A DNA stretch of 64,000 nt from CAKUFA01 sp963618735 (GCA_963618735.1 CAVEUM010000004.1:40168-104167), one strand, 5' to 3'. Counted from the first letter of the stretch, positions 16,146-25,357 are shown. Program-made: numbers and translations. The notes: generated by a model not told the origin, from the sequence alone.

Positions 16146-18539
16146 TTAGTAGCTCAGACCGAAGCCAGAGACATACAGGTTACCATCGGTATCCTTGTAA
16201 GCATAGCTGCCGGAGGGAGACTGTGCCAGCACTTCTTCAGACATGTACTGGTCCTTGTCATAGCCGGGAACGTCGTTGGGAGAAGCGCAGATTTCAGCAA
16301 CCGTGCCGTCTTCCAGGGTGGTCTCGGTCAGGGCAATGACTTCCTCGCAGGAAACCATGGTCACAGACAGCTTGCCGGTGGGATTGTAGTTGCCAACAAT
16401 CACGTCCACCTGAGCGCTGCGGGCATTGGCCAGAGAAGCAGCAGAGGTGGTATACTGAGCCAGCAGAGCGTCGCAGTAGGGCTCCAGGTTGGTCAGGATC
16501 CAGGGGCTGGTGCACACGATGGTAGCCACGACCTTGCCGCCGTTAGCATGCACAGTGTCAGCAGTCTTTGCGATCTTGTCCACATCGGCCAGGGTGGTCA
16601 CTTCCACCTTGTTGCCGGTCTTCTGCTGAGAGCCGGAACCGAACATCTCGTTGTCAGAGCCGTTCACGTCGCGCTCGTCCACTTCATAGTCTTCCACCAG
16701 GTTCAGCACGCCTTCGCTGGTGCCAGCAGAGGTGGAGTTGGTGGCCTTGGGCTGCACGTAGAGGTAAGCAACATCAGCTTCGGAAGCCTTGCTCACAACT
16801 TCAAAGCCCTGAGCGGTGAACAGTTCCGTCATAGCTGCCACGGTATCTTCATCTTCGCCAGTGCCAGTGAAGGACTGGATGAAGACCTTGGTGCCGGCAT
16901 CCTTGGTCAGGGGCAGAGTGTTCTCGTGGTTCTTCATCAGCACGGTAGCCTTCAGGTGCAGTTCATAAGCCTGCTCCTGAGCAGTTGCCATGTTGGTAGC
17001 ACGCACGGTGTCAGCTTCTTCGTGGTTCAGGTAGGGGTTGTCGAAACGGCCCTGCTTGAACAGAGCGGTAGCACGGTTCACGTTAGCGCGATCCAGATCT
17101 TCCTGAGACAGGATGCCATACTGGATAGCGGTGGTGATGTACTCAGGAGCCAGAGCAGCGCCGATAGCGTCGGTGCCAGCCTCGATCAGCTTGGCATAGC
17201 GCTCGATGCCGGTCAGTTCCTCAACACCGTAGGTCTGAACGGTGGTGATGCCGGAGTCAGAGTTCACGAAGCCGTTGAAGCCCATGACGTCGCGCAGCAG
17301 GGTGGTGATGATCTCGGAGTTGTAAGCAGAGCCCAGCTCGTTAACCTTCACTTCATAGCCGCGATAGGTCTGGGTCACAGAACGGTCATCCGTGGTATCG
17401 CGAGAGTAGCAAGGCATGATAGCGCCAACGCCCGCATCGATAGCAGCCTGGAAACCAACCAGCTGGTACTTTTCCAGAGAGCCCTCGGTGGGATACAGAC
17501 GCCACTGACCCTGATAGGTGTGGGACTCGAAGCCGTTCTCGGAAGCACCGTCACCAGGGAAGTGCTTAGCGGACAGAACAACGGACTTCTCGTTCACGCC
17601 ATTGGTGCCATTCTGGTAGCCATCCACCAGAGCGGTGATGATGCCAGCGGTCACGTCAGGACGCTCGCCGTAGGTGCCGGAGTTCCGGGGCCAACGGGGG
17701 TCGGTCACCAGGTCGATCTGAGGGCCATACATGAAGATGATGCCCTGTGCGCGCCACATTTCGCGATCAACTTCAGCATAAGCCTTGATGGCATCATAGT
17801 TGCCATCGCCCAGCACTGCAGCAGCCATGCCCAGAGAATCGGGGAAGCCGGCAGAGATGGGGTTGGAGATCAGGGTGAAGGGAATTGCAGGAGTGCCAGA
17901 CTGTGCAGCGTCCCACTCGGCGATTTCGGTGGTCACGTTGTTCAGCAGAGCAACCACGGAAGCGTCAAAGTTCAGACCGCCGCGGTACACACCGGCACGG
18001 ACCTTGCCGATGGTCAGCACCTGATCATCAGCACTGCCGAAGCCGGAAACGCTGGAATTGAACATAGACAGCAGCGTGGTGGTTTCACCTTCGGGAACGA
18101 TGGTGAACACCTTGGCGGGATTGATGGTGCCGTCTTCGTTCTTCACTTCTGCCAGCGTCTTGGAAACAGGATTCAGCATCAGTGCATTCAGCACGAAGCC
18201 AGCCTGCTCGTTCAGGGTCATCTTGCTGACCATGTCCTTAGCACGCTCTTCGGCATCCACGCGCCAGTCTTCGAAGACGTCCAGTTCGTGGTCGTTATCG
18301 GAATCCTTGAAATACTTGCCATCCACCTTCAGCACGCCAACGGTGGTCACACCAATGGTGGGTTCGCCCTCGCCGTTTGCATAGTAAACGGGCTCCAGGT
18401 AAGTTGCAGTGGGGTCGACCGCAGCAGCATCATAGGGTGCAGCAATGTACTCGACCTCGCCCTCGGCGGTAGCCAGGGAAGCAGGCATAACACTCAGCAG
18501 CATCACGCCAGCCATGAATGAGCTCAGAATTCTCTTCAT
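16146..18539 (-). CDS. Secreted glycoside hydrolase family 3 protein (beta-glucosidase/xylosidase type)
   Basis: A 797-residue exported GH3 enzyme that removes terminal beta-linked sugars. The signal peptide covers about residues 1-25. The TIM-barrel domain has SAKHFPGDGASENG near residue 330 and the nucleophile Asp in GFNGFVNSDSG near residue 430; the second alpha/beta domain follows (ATVLMKNHENTLPLTKDAG) and holds the acid/base region. It has no anchor or dockerin visible. Codon use is strongly biased toward preferred codons, which suggests high expression. Neighbours are a SurA-like protein downstream and a two-component system upstream. Sugar specificity cannot be read from sequence. Confidence 0.9.
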   Translation of the reverse strand: MKRILSSFMAGVMLLSVMPASLATAEGEVEYIAAPYDAAAVDPTATYLEPVYYANGEGEPTIGVTTVGVLKVDGKYFKDSDNDHELDVFEDWRVDAEERAKDMVSKMTLNEQAGFVLNALMLNPVSKTLAEVKNEDGTINPAKVFTIVPEGETTTLLSMFNSSVSGFGSADDQVLTIGKVRAGVYRGGLNFDASVVALLNNVTTEIAEWDAAQSGTPAIPFTLISNPISAGFPDSLGMAAAVLGDGNYDAIKAYAEVDREMWRAQGIIFMYGPQIDLVTDPRWPRNSGTYGERPDVTAGIITALVDGYQNGTNGVNEKSVVLSAKHFPGDGASENGFESHTYQGQWRLYPTEGSLEKYQLVGFQAAIDAGVGAIMPCYSRDTTDDRSVTQTYRGYEVKVNELGSAYNSEIITTLLRDVMGFNGFVNSDSGITTVQTYGVEELTGIERYAKLIEAGTDAIGAALAPEYITTAIQYGILSQEDLDRANVNRATALFKQGRFDNPYLNHEEADTVRATNMATAQEQAYELHLKATVLMKNHENTLPLTKDAGTKVFIQSFTGTGEDEDTVAAMTELFTAQGFEVVSKASEADVAYLYVQPKATNSTSAGTSEGVLNLVEDYEVDERDVNGSDNEMFGSGSQQKTGNKVEVTTLADVDKIAKTADTVHANGGKVVATIVCTSPWILTNLEPYCDALLAQYTTSAASLANARSAQVDVIVGNYNPTGKLSVTMVSCEEVIALTETTLEDGTVAEICASPNDVPGYDKDQYMSEEVLAQSPSGSYAYKDTDGNLYVSGFGLSY

Positions 18540-18575
18540 GATTCAAACTCCTTTTCCCTTGTGTCTCTTTCAAAT

Positions 18576-18606
18576 TGACAAGTCACCGCGCGCCAGCGGC
18601 TTGTCA
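18576..18606 (-). promoter_or_regulatory. Perfect hairpin at the predicted 5' end of the GH3 mRNA
   Basis: TGACAAG and CTTGTCA pair, with an inner CCGC/GCGG stem. The predicted transcription start is near 18611, so the hairpin begins within about 5 nt of the 5' end. Confidence 0.6.
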
Positions 18607-18617
18607 TTTGTGTAAAT

Positions 18618-18646
18618 ATTATAAATGATTTATCTTTTTTTGTGAA
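18618..18646 (-). promoter_or_regulatory. Sigma-A promoter of the GH3 gene
   Basis: On the minus strand TTCACA (18641-18646), 17 bp of A/T-rich spacer, TATAAT (18618-18623). Confidence 0.85.
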
Positions 18647-18697
18647 GAGGTTTGTCTTGAATGCGCAAATCATTGACGCTAACGTGTCGCCATTTCA

Positions 18698-18721
18698 TTC
18701 ACGTCATTATTTTGTCGTGAA
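18698..18721. promoter_or_regulatory. Candidate operator upstream of the GH3 promoter
   Basis: TTCACGTC and GTCGTGAA form an 8-8-8 inverted repeat with one mismatch, about 52 bp upstream of the -35 box. The regulator is unknown. Confidence 0.4.
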
Positions 18722-18788
18722 CGTATATGCCGTGTGTTATTCTAGCCACTTTCTAACCAAATCATCAAGGTTCTGTTAATATCAAATG

Positions 18789-18814
18789 AAAAAACCTGCC
18801 ACGATTTGTGACAG
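18789..18814 (-). terminator. Terminator of the two-component operon
   Basis: CTGCCAC/GTGACAG stem (one mismatch) with GATTT loop; six Ts follow on the minus strand after one G. Confidence 0.7.
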
Positions 18815-18829
18815 ACTTTGGTATGTTTT
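18811..18829 (+). repeat. 19-bp repeat, right copy (inverted relative to 14130-14148)
   Basis: ACAGACTTTGGTATGTTTT, exact reverse complement of the copy at 14130. It overlaps the hairpin of the histidine kinase terminator by 4 nt. Confidence 0.85.
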
Positions 18830-18837
18830 TGATTTCT

Positions 18838-20169
18838 TTATACCTTTGGCGGATGTAAAAGCACGGTGAGCTTAAAGATATTGTTTTCTGTATCTACTGA
18901 CACAGTGCCCTCATAGCGCTCTGCAATTTCGCGAATGGAGCGAAGACCGAAGCCGTGTCCCGTTCCGCTCTTGGTGGTCACGGGAATGCCATCCACCATC
19001 ACCAGCTCATCCTCATAGAAGTTTTCCACATGGAGAATCACCATTTCCCCGCGGGACATGGCCTTCAGGGAGATCACCCGTTTCTGCGGATCGCTGACCT
19101 TGCTGCAGCTTTCCAGCGCGTTATCCAGTACATTGCCGAAAAGGGAGATGATTTCCATCTCGCTCAGGAAGTCGAACAGCTTGCCATCGATAATGTAGGA
19201 AAACTTCACATCGTTGCTCAGGCACACGATGTTTTTTTCCGTCAGCACCACGTTAATGGTCTCGTTGCCGCAGTCCACCACGGTGCCGTATTCATCAATG
19301 GAATCCTGCAGGCGATCCAGATATTTCTCGAAATTTTCCTTGCCAACCTGGGAGCGAATGGCCTTAATTTGATGTTTCAGGTCATGGCACTTCACCTGCA
19401 GGGAGGTAATACCATCGCGGCTCACCTGATAGTAGTGCATCTTGTTGTTAATGAAGTTCTGCATGCTCTCCTTATCCCTCTGGGCGCGATCCCGTTGAGA
19501 AACCAGCGACAGCACGCTCAGGTTGGTCGCCGTGTAGAGCAGCGCGCAGAAGTAATACAGGAAGAAGCCCTGGTTTGATGCGGTATACACCGTGCCGCAG
19601 AATTCCAAGCTGGCCTGGCATGCATAGAAAACAAGCGCGATGCGGATAACAGGCTTCAGCGGCATGTCCGTCGCCTGCAAAATGCTTTCCCGCATGACGT
19701 AGCAGCACAGCACGCAAGTCAGCACATACACCACATAAGACACCAGCGAACCGATGATAGAATAGCGCGTCCACATGCCGCCAATGCCCAGAAGACTGGA
19801 TGCGTAGCTCGCCGCCTTGAAGACATTCCATGCCAGCTTGAAAATGGTCAGTGCGATCAGATCCAGGTAGAGCAATTCGCCCTGATGGGTTTGGTAGCAC
19901 CAGTCATAGCACACCATGAACAGGAATCCCATGACGATGGTATAAATACCGTAACCGATTCCCTGAGCAAATCTGCCTTCCAGCTGGGTGTCCACCACCG
20001 TGCGGACGCACCAGCTGACCACCACAAATGCCGCCAAAGAAAGTGCCGCCCGAAATCCATAGTGATCGCGGCGGCGCATATTGCTCATCAGCATAAGCAA
20101 CAGAAAGAGAATCAATGCAATAGAAATACGATGATCGATGGTCTGAATATACCAAAAATCCGTGGTCAT
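18838..20169 (-). CDS. Sensor histidine kinase, AgrC-like with GHKL ATPase domain
   Basis: A 443-residue membrane sensor. The first 215 residues hold about six membrane spans, as in peptide-sensing AgrC-type kinases. The dimerisation box is CHDLKHQIKAIR near residue 265, where the His is the likely phosphorylation site. The ATPase domain has the N box GNVLDNALES near residue 345 and the G box GTGHGFGLRSI near residue 405. It overlaps the response regulator gene by 4 nt (ATGA). The signal is unknown; no agrB or agrD-like peptide gene is next to it. Confidence 0.9.
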   Translation of the reverse strand: MTTDFWYIQTIDHRISIALILFLLLMLMSNMRRRDHYGFRAALSLAAFVVVSWCVRTVVDTQLEGRFAQGIGYGIYTIVMGFLFMVCYDWCYQTHQGELLYLDLIALTIFKLAWNVFKAASYASSLLGIGGMWTRYSIIGSLVSYVVYVLTCVLCCYVMRESILQATDMPLKPVIRIALVFYACQASLEFCGTVYTASNQGFFLYYFCALLYTATNLSVLSLVSQRDRAQRDKESMQNFINNKMHYYQVSRDGITSLQVKCHDLKHQIKAIRSQVGKENFEKYLDRLQDSIDEYGTVVDCGNETINVVLTEKNIVCLSNDVKFSYIIDGKLFDFLSEMEIISLFGNVLDNALESCSKVSDPQKRVISLKAMSRGEMVILHVENFYEDELVMVDGIPVTTKSGTGHGFGLRSIREIAERYEGTVSVDTENNIFKLTVLLHPPKV

Positions 20170-20870
20170 AAGGTCTCTCCCAGAAAATTTGAAAAATGCT
20201 GCATAATTTCCTTGCGATGCGATTTGGAAATGGCAATTCTCGTGCCGTCAATCGTCAGATAGTCGTTTCCGGCGCTCTGCACATACCGAAGATTCACCAC
20301 AAAGGAACGGTTGCACATAATGAACCGTTTGGGATCCAGCTTTTTGATGACATCCGCCAGACGGCCGCGAACGTTATACACTTCCGACACCGTATGGTAC
20401 ACCAGATTGTGGTCAAAAACCTCCACATACTTGATGTCGTTGGTCGACAGGCTGATAATGCCGTCCCCTGTCTTGATGGCGATTTGGCTTCCCGAAGTGT
20501 TCTCCAGTCGGCTAATCGCCTTATCCAGCACGTAATTGATGGAAAACTGACTGGCAGGCTTCACAATGAAGTCCAGCGCATCCACCTCGTATCCCTTGAT
20601 GGCCAGCTGCGCCATGGCGGTCACAAAAATCAGCACCGATCCTGTGTTGATTTTTCGCATGAGTCGTGCGACTTCCAGTCCATCCAGCTGATCCATGCGA
20701 ATGTCCATGAACACAATATCATAGTTTTCCGTACTGCGAATAAAATCCAGCGAGGAATTAAAGACACGGATCATGCACGCGCGATCATTGCGGTTAAAAT
20801 AATCCGTCACCAGTGCATTCAATGCCGAGGAATCCTTAGGATCATCATCAACGATCGCCAAAAGTAGCAT
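20166..20870 (-). CDS. LytTR-family response regulator
   Basis: A 234-residue regulator. The receiver domain (1-120) has the acidic pocket near residue 9 (DDDPKDSS), the phosphoacceptor Asp in VFMDIRMDQLDG near residue 57 and Lys in FIVKPAS. The C-terminal LytTR domain (about 135-232) has VEVFDHNLVYHT and RSFVVNLRYV and binds DNA as imperfect direct repeats in the family. It is the first gene of the two-gene operon and is divergent from the MFS gene, a candidate target. Confidence 0.92.
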   Translation of the reverse strand: MLLLAIVDDDPKDSSALNALVTDYFNRNDRACMIRVFNSSLDFIRSTENYDIVFMDIRMDQLDGLEVARLMRKINTGSVLIFVTAMAQLAIKGYEVDALDFIVKPASQFSINYVLDKAISRLENTSGSQIAIKTGDGIISLSTNDIKYVEVFDHNLVYHTVSEVYNVRGRLADVIKKLDPKRFIMCNRSFVVNLRYVQSAGNDYLTIDGTRIAISKSHRKEIMQHFSNFLGETL

Positions 20871-21087
20871 GACTCGCTCACGCTCCCTGTAGTGAAATAG
20901 AAATACCTTTTCTACATCATATCATATTTTTTTCATTTGAACAATCTTTTTCGGCAAGATTTTTTACCATGCATCACTAAAATGGAAATTTTTTCAGCTT
21001 ATTCTGTCTGCTTCTAATGAAAATGGTCAAAGCGCAGCTAAAAAAAAGCGAAATCTGCCTTTTCTTTGGATGAAAAATATTTTCCAT

Positions 21088-21134
21088 GAGACATTCCTGC
21101 TTTTCTATGGTATGATAGTATTACATGATATCAT
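21088..21134 (+). promoter_or_regulatory. Promoter and palindrome before the MFS gene
   Basis: GAGACA (21088-21093), 17 bp, TATGAT (21111-21116). A 10-bp palindrome ATGATATCAT lies just downstream, around the expected transcription start, and may be an operator. The rest of the AT-rich gap between 20871 and 21087 shows no gene. Confidence 0.55.
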
Positions 21135-21158
21135 CATATTCTCCGGAGGAGGGATCCC

Positions 21159-22703
21159 ATGAAACTCAATTACCGCCGCACGCTGTTTGTCGGATTCGCA
21201 TTTTTCCTCATTTGCGCCTTCTGGCAGGCCTATGACAGCATCATCCCCAAAATTCTGACGGACAAATTCGGCATGTCCCAGGCTGCAAGCGGTATTGTCA
21301 TGGCGCTGGACAATATTCTGGCACTGTTCATGCTCCCGCTGTTCGGTTCCCTGTCGGATAAGTGCCGCAGCCGACTTGGCAGGCGCACGCCATTCATCCT
21401 TTTCGGCACCATTGCCGCAGCGCTTCTGCTGACGGGTCTTTCCATTGCGGACGGTATGCAATTGCAGAACATTTCCGCCGTGCAGGGAATGGATACTCAG
21501 GAGACCCTTGAAACCCTCTATGATTTCACGTACGATGACGTCCTTATGACCCCCGATGGCGAGCTTTACGTGCTTTCCGATACGGCAGATGATGGCGTTA
21601 CTGCCATTTCCCGTGACGAATTCCTCACCATGACGCTGGCCACTGCAGACTATGCCCGCTACGTTGCCCCCGCGCGTCAGGCGTATGCCCATGCACAGAC
21701 CCGTCAGGATTACAAACCGTTGATTTTCTTCATCATTGTTTTACTGCTGCTGCTCATCGCCATGGCAACCTTCCGCTCCCCTGCCGTGGCGCTGATGCCT
21801 GATGTGACCATCAAGCCCCTGCGCAGCAAAGGCAATGCCATTATCAACCTCATGGGCAGTGCCGGCGGCATCATCATTCTGATTCTCGGCACCGTCTTCG
21901 CTACCGGTGCTGCCAGGAACGCGCTCATGCCCTATGGCACCTACTTTGCCATTTTGTCCGCCCTGATGCTTCTGGCTTTGCTGATCTTCATGCTCACCGT
22001 TCGCGAGCCTCGGTTTGTGCAGGAAATGCACGAACAGAGCCGCCTTTATGGCATTGATGAAGCTGCTGAAGACGATGCACCCGCAGGAGACCGCAAGCTC
22101 AGTGCCGCCGAGCGCAGGTCTCTGCTCTTCATTCTGCTGTCCATTGTGCTGTGGTTCATGGGCTACAACGCTGTCACCAGCAAGTACAGCGTTTATGCGG
22201 ACAAGGTGCTTGGGCGCGATTACAACATGACGCTGATCATCGCCCAGGCCGCAGCCATTATCAGCTATCTGCCTGTGGGCATTGTTGCCTCCAAAATTGG
22301 ACGGAAGAAGACCATTCTCGCAGGTGTTGTTATGCTGGCCACTGCCTTCGGCGTCGCTTCTTTCCTTCGAGCCGACAGCAGTCCCATCCTGATGAACTGC
22401 ATGTTTGCCCTGGCCGGTATCGCCTGGGCCACCATTAACGTCAATTCCTTCCCCATGGTGGTGGAAATGTGCCGCGGCGGCGATGTAGGCAAATACACTG
22501 GCTTCTACTACACCGCCAGCATGGCTGCCCAGACGGTGACCCCCTACCTGAGCGGTCTGTTGATGGACAACGCCGGCATGACTACCCTTTTCCCCTACGC
22601 CACGGTGTTTGTGGCATTGGCTTTTGTGACCATGCTCTTTGTGCATCACGGTGACAGCAAGCCCGAAGCCCGCCGCGGACTGGAAGCCCTTGATAATGAC
22701 TGA
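21159..22703 (+). CDS. MFS transporter with large extracytoplasmic insertion
   Basis: A 514-residue carrier of the major facilitator superfamily, with similarity in pattern to SLC45/GPH-type sugar carriers. Twelve membrane spans can be drawn. The conserved loop between spans 2 and 3 reads GSLSDKCRSRLGRRTP. About 88 residues (99-187), mostly acidic, are inserted between spans 3 and 4, a side that should face outward. The second half has another GRKK loop. The start follows GGAGGAGGG. It is divergent from the LytTR regulator. Substrate is unknown; a sugar is a guess from the GH3 context. Confidence 0.85.
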   Translation: MKLNYRRTLFVGFAFFLICAFWQAYDSIIPKILTDKFGMSQAASGIVMALDNILALFMLPLFGSLSDKCRSRLGRRTPFILFGTIAAALLLTGLSIADGMQLQNISAVQGMDTQETLETLYDFTYDDVLMTPDGELYVLSDTADDGVTAISRDEFLTMTLATADYARYVAPARQAYAHAQTRQDYKPLIFFIIVLLLLLIAMATFRSPAVALMPDVTIKPLRSKGNAIINLMGSAGGIIILILGTVFATGAARNALMPYGTYFAILSALMLLALLIFMLTVREPRFVQEMHEQSRLYGIDEAAEDDAPAGDRKLSAAERRSLLFILLSIVLWFMGYNAVTSKYSVYADKVLGRDYNMTLIIAQAAAIISYLPVGIVASKIGRKKTILAGVVMLATAFGVASFLRADSSPILMNCMFALAGIAWATINVNSFPMVVEMCRGGDVGKYTGFYYTASMAAQTVTPYLSGLLMDNAGMTTLFPYATVFVALAFVTMLFVHHGDSKPEARRGLEALDND

Positions 22704-22720
22704 TTCCAACAGAATCCCAT

Positions 22721-22753
22721 AAAAAAGCTCTCCCCATGTGATTGGGCGAGAGC
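22721..22753 (-). terminator. Minus-strand terminator between the MFS and YdcF-like genes
   Basis: GCTCTC/GAGAGC stem with CCC/GGG inside, followed by TTTTTT on the minus strand. Confidence 0.8.
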
Positions 22754-22757
22754 ATGA

Positions 22758-22810
22758 ACAGGCGGGAAGAAGCTGCTCACCAGCGTAGCTTCTTCCCGCC
22801 TGTCTTTTAT
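22758..22810 (+). terminator. MFS gene terminator
   Basis: A perfect 17-bp stem (ACAGGCGGGAAGAAGCT with its complement) followed by CTTTT. Confidence 0.9.
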
Positions 22811-23829
22811 AGCAGCATGCTGAAAATGGACACAAGAATGACATACATCAGGTACAGCACCATCACTGGTTTATGCCGCATAACCAGCGCCAGATATTCC
22901 CGCAGGGATGCCGCAGGAACGTAATACCTTGCGGTCTTTCCGCCGATGCCCTGGGCATTCATTCCTAATTCCCGTGCCAGAAGCACCGCGCGCAGCACAT
23001 GATAATCGCTGGTGGCAATCATGAACTGACTGTTTTCCTGCTCCATCAGCTTCACAGAAAACAGCAGATTCTCCCGTGTATTGGTCGAGCGATTTTCCTC
23101 GATAATGCTTTCTTCGGGAATATTCTGTGACAGAAGATATTTCTTCATGGCTTCTGCCTCGCTGGTCACTTCGTTCTTTCCCTGGCCGCCTGAAACGATG
23201 AACTTCGCCTTTCTGCCGCCCTGCTCATACCAGCGAATCGCAGCATCCAGCCGTCCCCGCAGCAACGGTGTCACCGTGCCATCCTTGCGGATGGAGCAGC
23301 CCAGCACCACCACATAAGGGCAATCCAGCGGCTTCTTCATATGGCGGTAAACGATGGAATACAGCCAGAATCCGCCCAACGCCAGAGGCACATACAGCAC
23401 CAGATTCATCATGAACACCAATAGGGTCACCTGCATGTCACTGCCGGAAATCCCCGAAAAGCAATACACGTACCAGGCATAGCTGCCAAGGAAGCTAATC
23501 ACGCTCCACGCAACAGGCTGCACATGCGTCAGGGACAGACCTTCCCGACGAATCACCAGAATGCCGTCAATCAGCAGCGTCAATGTTGCGCCAATCAGGC
23601 TTGCCATAATGAGATAATTCACCGTGTATCCCACTGCAAGACCCACGTTTGAGCTTAGCACAAAGGCAATGTACATCAGTGCCAGCACGCCGTGATACAG
23701 GGACAGTTCCAGCAGGAAACCATTGATCATTCGGCGCTTTTCCCGGCGAATGAGAAGCACGGCCAATACCAGGAAAAGCACTGTGGCGCCGCAGTGAATA
23801 ATCAGATTCAACGTTATGGAATCAAGCAT
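22807..23829 (-). CDS. YdcF/DUF218-family membrane protein
   Basis: A 340-residue protein. About five membrane spans fill residues 1-165. The DUF218 domain follows, with VVVLGCSIRKDG, FIVSGGQGKNE, STNTRENLLFS and ATSDYHVLRA, and a last hydrophobic segment ends the protein. The family includes SanA and YdcF and is often tied to cell-envelope integrity, but the reaction is not known. It is a single-gene unit on the minus strand; the start at 23829 follows AAAGGGG. Confidence 0.85.
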   Translation of the reverse strand: MLDSITLNLIIHCGATVLFLVLAVLLIRREKRRMINGFLLELSLYHGVLALMYIAFVLSSNVGLAVGYTVNYLIMASLIGATLTLLIDGILVIRREGLSLTHVQPVAWSVISFLGSYAWYVYCFSGISGSDMQVTLLVFMMNLVLYVPLALGGFWLYSIVYRHMKKPLDCPYVVVLGCSIRKDGTVTPLLRGRLDAAIRWYEQGGRKAKFIVSGGQGKNEVTSEAEAMKKYLLSQNIPEESIIEENRSTNTRENLLFSVKLMEQENSQFMIATSDYHVLRAVLLARELGMNAQGIGGKTARYYVPAASLREYLALVMRHKPVMVLYLMYVILVSIFSMLL

Positions 23830-23911
23830 CAGAGAACCCCTTTCAGGATGAAAAATTCATGAATACCGCCGCCTCTATCATAGCACAATTGGAAACGGAA
23901 TACCATATCCG

Positions 23912-23961
23912 CCAAAAAGAAAAGACGCTGCTGCAAAATCAACGTTCTGCAGCAGCGTCTT
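23912..23961 (-). terminator. Terminator of the Gld-like ABC operon
   Basis: A 13-bp perfect stem AGACGCTGCTGCA with its complement, then TTTTCTTTTT on the minus strand. Confidence 0.92.
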
Positions 23962-23992
23962 CAGTTTTCTTCACAACAATGGAAGGATTTTG

Positions 23993-25357
23993 TCAGATCA
24001 TGGAACGGATGGTACGCACAAGGGTATCGATGGTATCCGCAGAAACCAGAACCGCCTTCGTGCCGTCGATAACTGCCTGATAGGAATCCGCGTCATACTC
24101 GCTGATGACCACCGTGGTGGACAAACCGTTGGTGCCCGTGGCCGTAATGGTCAGCACCATGTCGCCGTCCTTGGTTTCCTCCAGCAGCTCCGTTGCCTTC
24201 AGCGCGGTGATCTTGCTCCACAGCGTCTCATCCGCGTTCTCTTCATCGGATGCCTCTTCGGTCGTGTCGGCAGTCTCTTCCGTATCCGTTGCGGTGGCTT
24301 CAGTTTCTTCCGTTTCTTCCGCCTTCACCACCGTGTAGGTACCCTTGGAGGTTTCGAGCGTTGCCGTCTGCAGAGCATCCCAAGGCATGGGCACCACAAA
24401 GGCAATCCACATAGAATCGGCGTTAGCGCTGAGCAGGCTGCTCACATTGCTTGCTTCCACCGTGTAGACCATGGAGGAGCCAGGCAGGCGCGCGTAGTAA
24501 TCGCCGGAATCATTGGTTGTGCCCAGTAGAATCTGCATGGAGGTGTCATCCGCGCCCGTCAGGGTAACGGCCACAGCGTTCTCATCATCCAGCTTGTAGG
24601 CGGCCAGATCGTCATCAGAAGCAGTCGCTGTTACCAGCTCATCCCACTCGATGCCTTTTGCGGCGGAAACCAGTGCTTCCACATTGGAGGCCGTCAGAGG
24701 TTCGCCCGTCGCGGCATCATACCACTTTTGGTCGGGATCCACCGTGGTGCTTTCTTCCTTCTCCACTGCAGAGAAGGTGGAGCCAACCGTGATGGCCGTA
24801 GCGTCCGTCACTTCAGGAATCTCCTCCATAGCCACCAGATCCTTCTGTGTCTTGTTGAAGGTGCTGGACAGAGAAGAGGAAATGGTATAAATCACATCAT
24901 CCTGCGTGGAGAGCTTCAGATAGTAGCCGTCCGCGAAGGGGGTTGCATCGCCCATGGTGTAGGTAGTGGTGCTTGCGTCCGACCAGGTGGCCGTTACAGA
25001 AATGACAGGCTCATCCAGGCCGTAGTCGCTCAGGTTGGTAACATCCTCCAGCTTACGGGTGCCCTGCAGGGCCAGCAGCTTATCTGCCAGACCCTGCACC
25101 GTGGACTGATCCACAGGCCAGGCGGGAGAATCCGTAGTTTCCCACTCGCCATCCTCATTGAGCTTAAAGGTGAAGGTGGTATCGTCCTTTGTCCAGCTGA
25201 TCTGCGTCAGGTCATCCGATGTTTTGGCGGTCAGGTCAAAGGTGCCCGATGTCTCCGATACGGAGGTGGTCTGATTCATCTGCTGCACCGCGTAGTAGCC
25301 GCCGAGCATGACGACCAGCACAATCAGCAGTGCCAGCATTTTCTTTCCTCTGTTCAC
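23993..25357 (-). CDS. DUF4340 domain protein of the Gld-like ABC operon
   Basis: A 454-residue membrane-anchored protein with one span at residues 7-25 and a large outside part. The repeated pattern (ISWTKDDTTFTFKLNEDGEW, LQGTRKLEDVTNLSDYGLDEP, TYTMGDATPFADGYYLKLS) matches DUF4340, which is typically encoded beside GldG-like genes. An acidic Thr/Glu-rich insert lies near residue 345-385. GTG at 25357 overlaps the TGA of the preceding gene (GTGA). It is the last gene of the operon. Confidence 0.85.
   Translation of the reverse strand: MNRGKKMLALLIVLVVMLGGYYAVQQMNQTTSVSETSGTFDLTAKTSDDLTQISWTKDDTTFTFKLNEDGEWETTDSPAWPVDQSTVQGLADKLLALQGTRKLEDVTNLSDYGLDEPVISVTATWSDASTTTYTMGDATPFADGYYLKLSTQDDVIYTISSSLSSTFNKTQKDLVAMEEIPEVTDATAITVGSTFSAVEKEESTTVDPDQKWYDAATGEPLTASNVEALVSAAKGIEWDELVTATASDDDLAAYKLDDENAVAVTLTGADDTSMQILLGTTNDSGDYYARLPGSSMVYTVEASNVSSLLSANADSMWIAFVVPMPWDALQTATLETSKGTYTVVKAEETEETEATATDTEETADTTEEASDEENADETLWSKITALKATELLEETKDGDMVLTITATGTNGLSTTVVISEYDADSYQAVIDGTKAVLVSADTIDTLVRTIRSMI

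Noticed and set aside
16140..18521. A 793-codon open frame on the plus strand opposite the GH3 gene
   Set aside because: It is the mirror of biased codons in a highly expressed gene; no family motif, no start signal.
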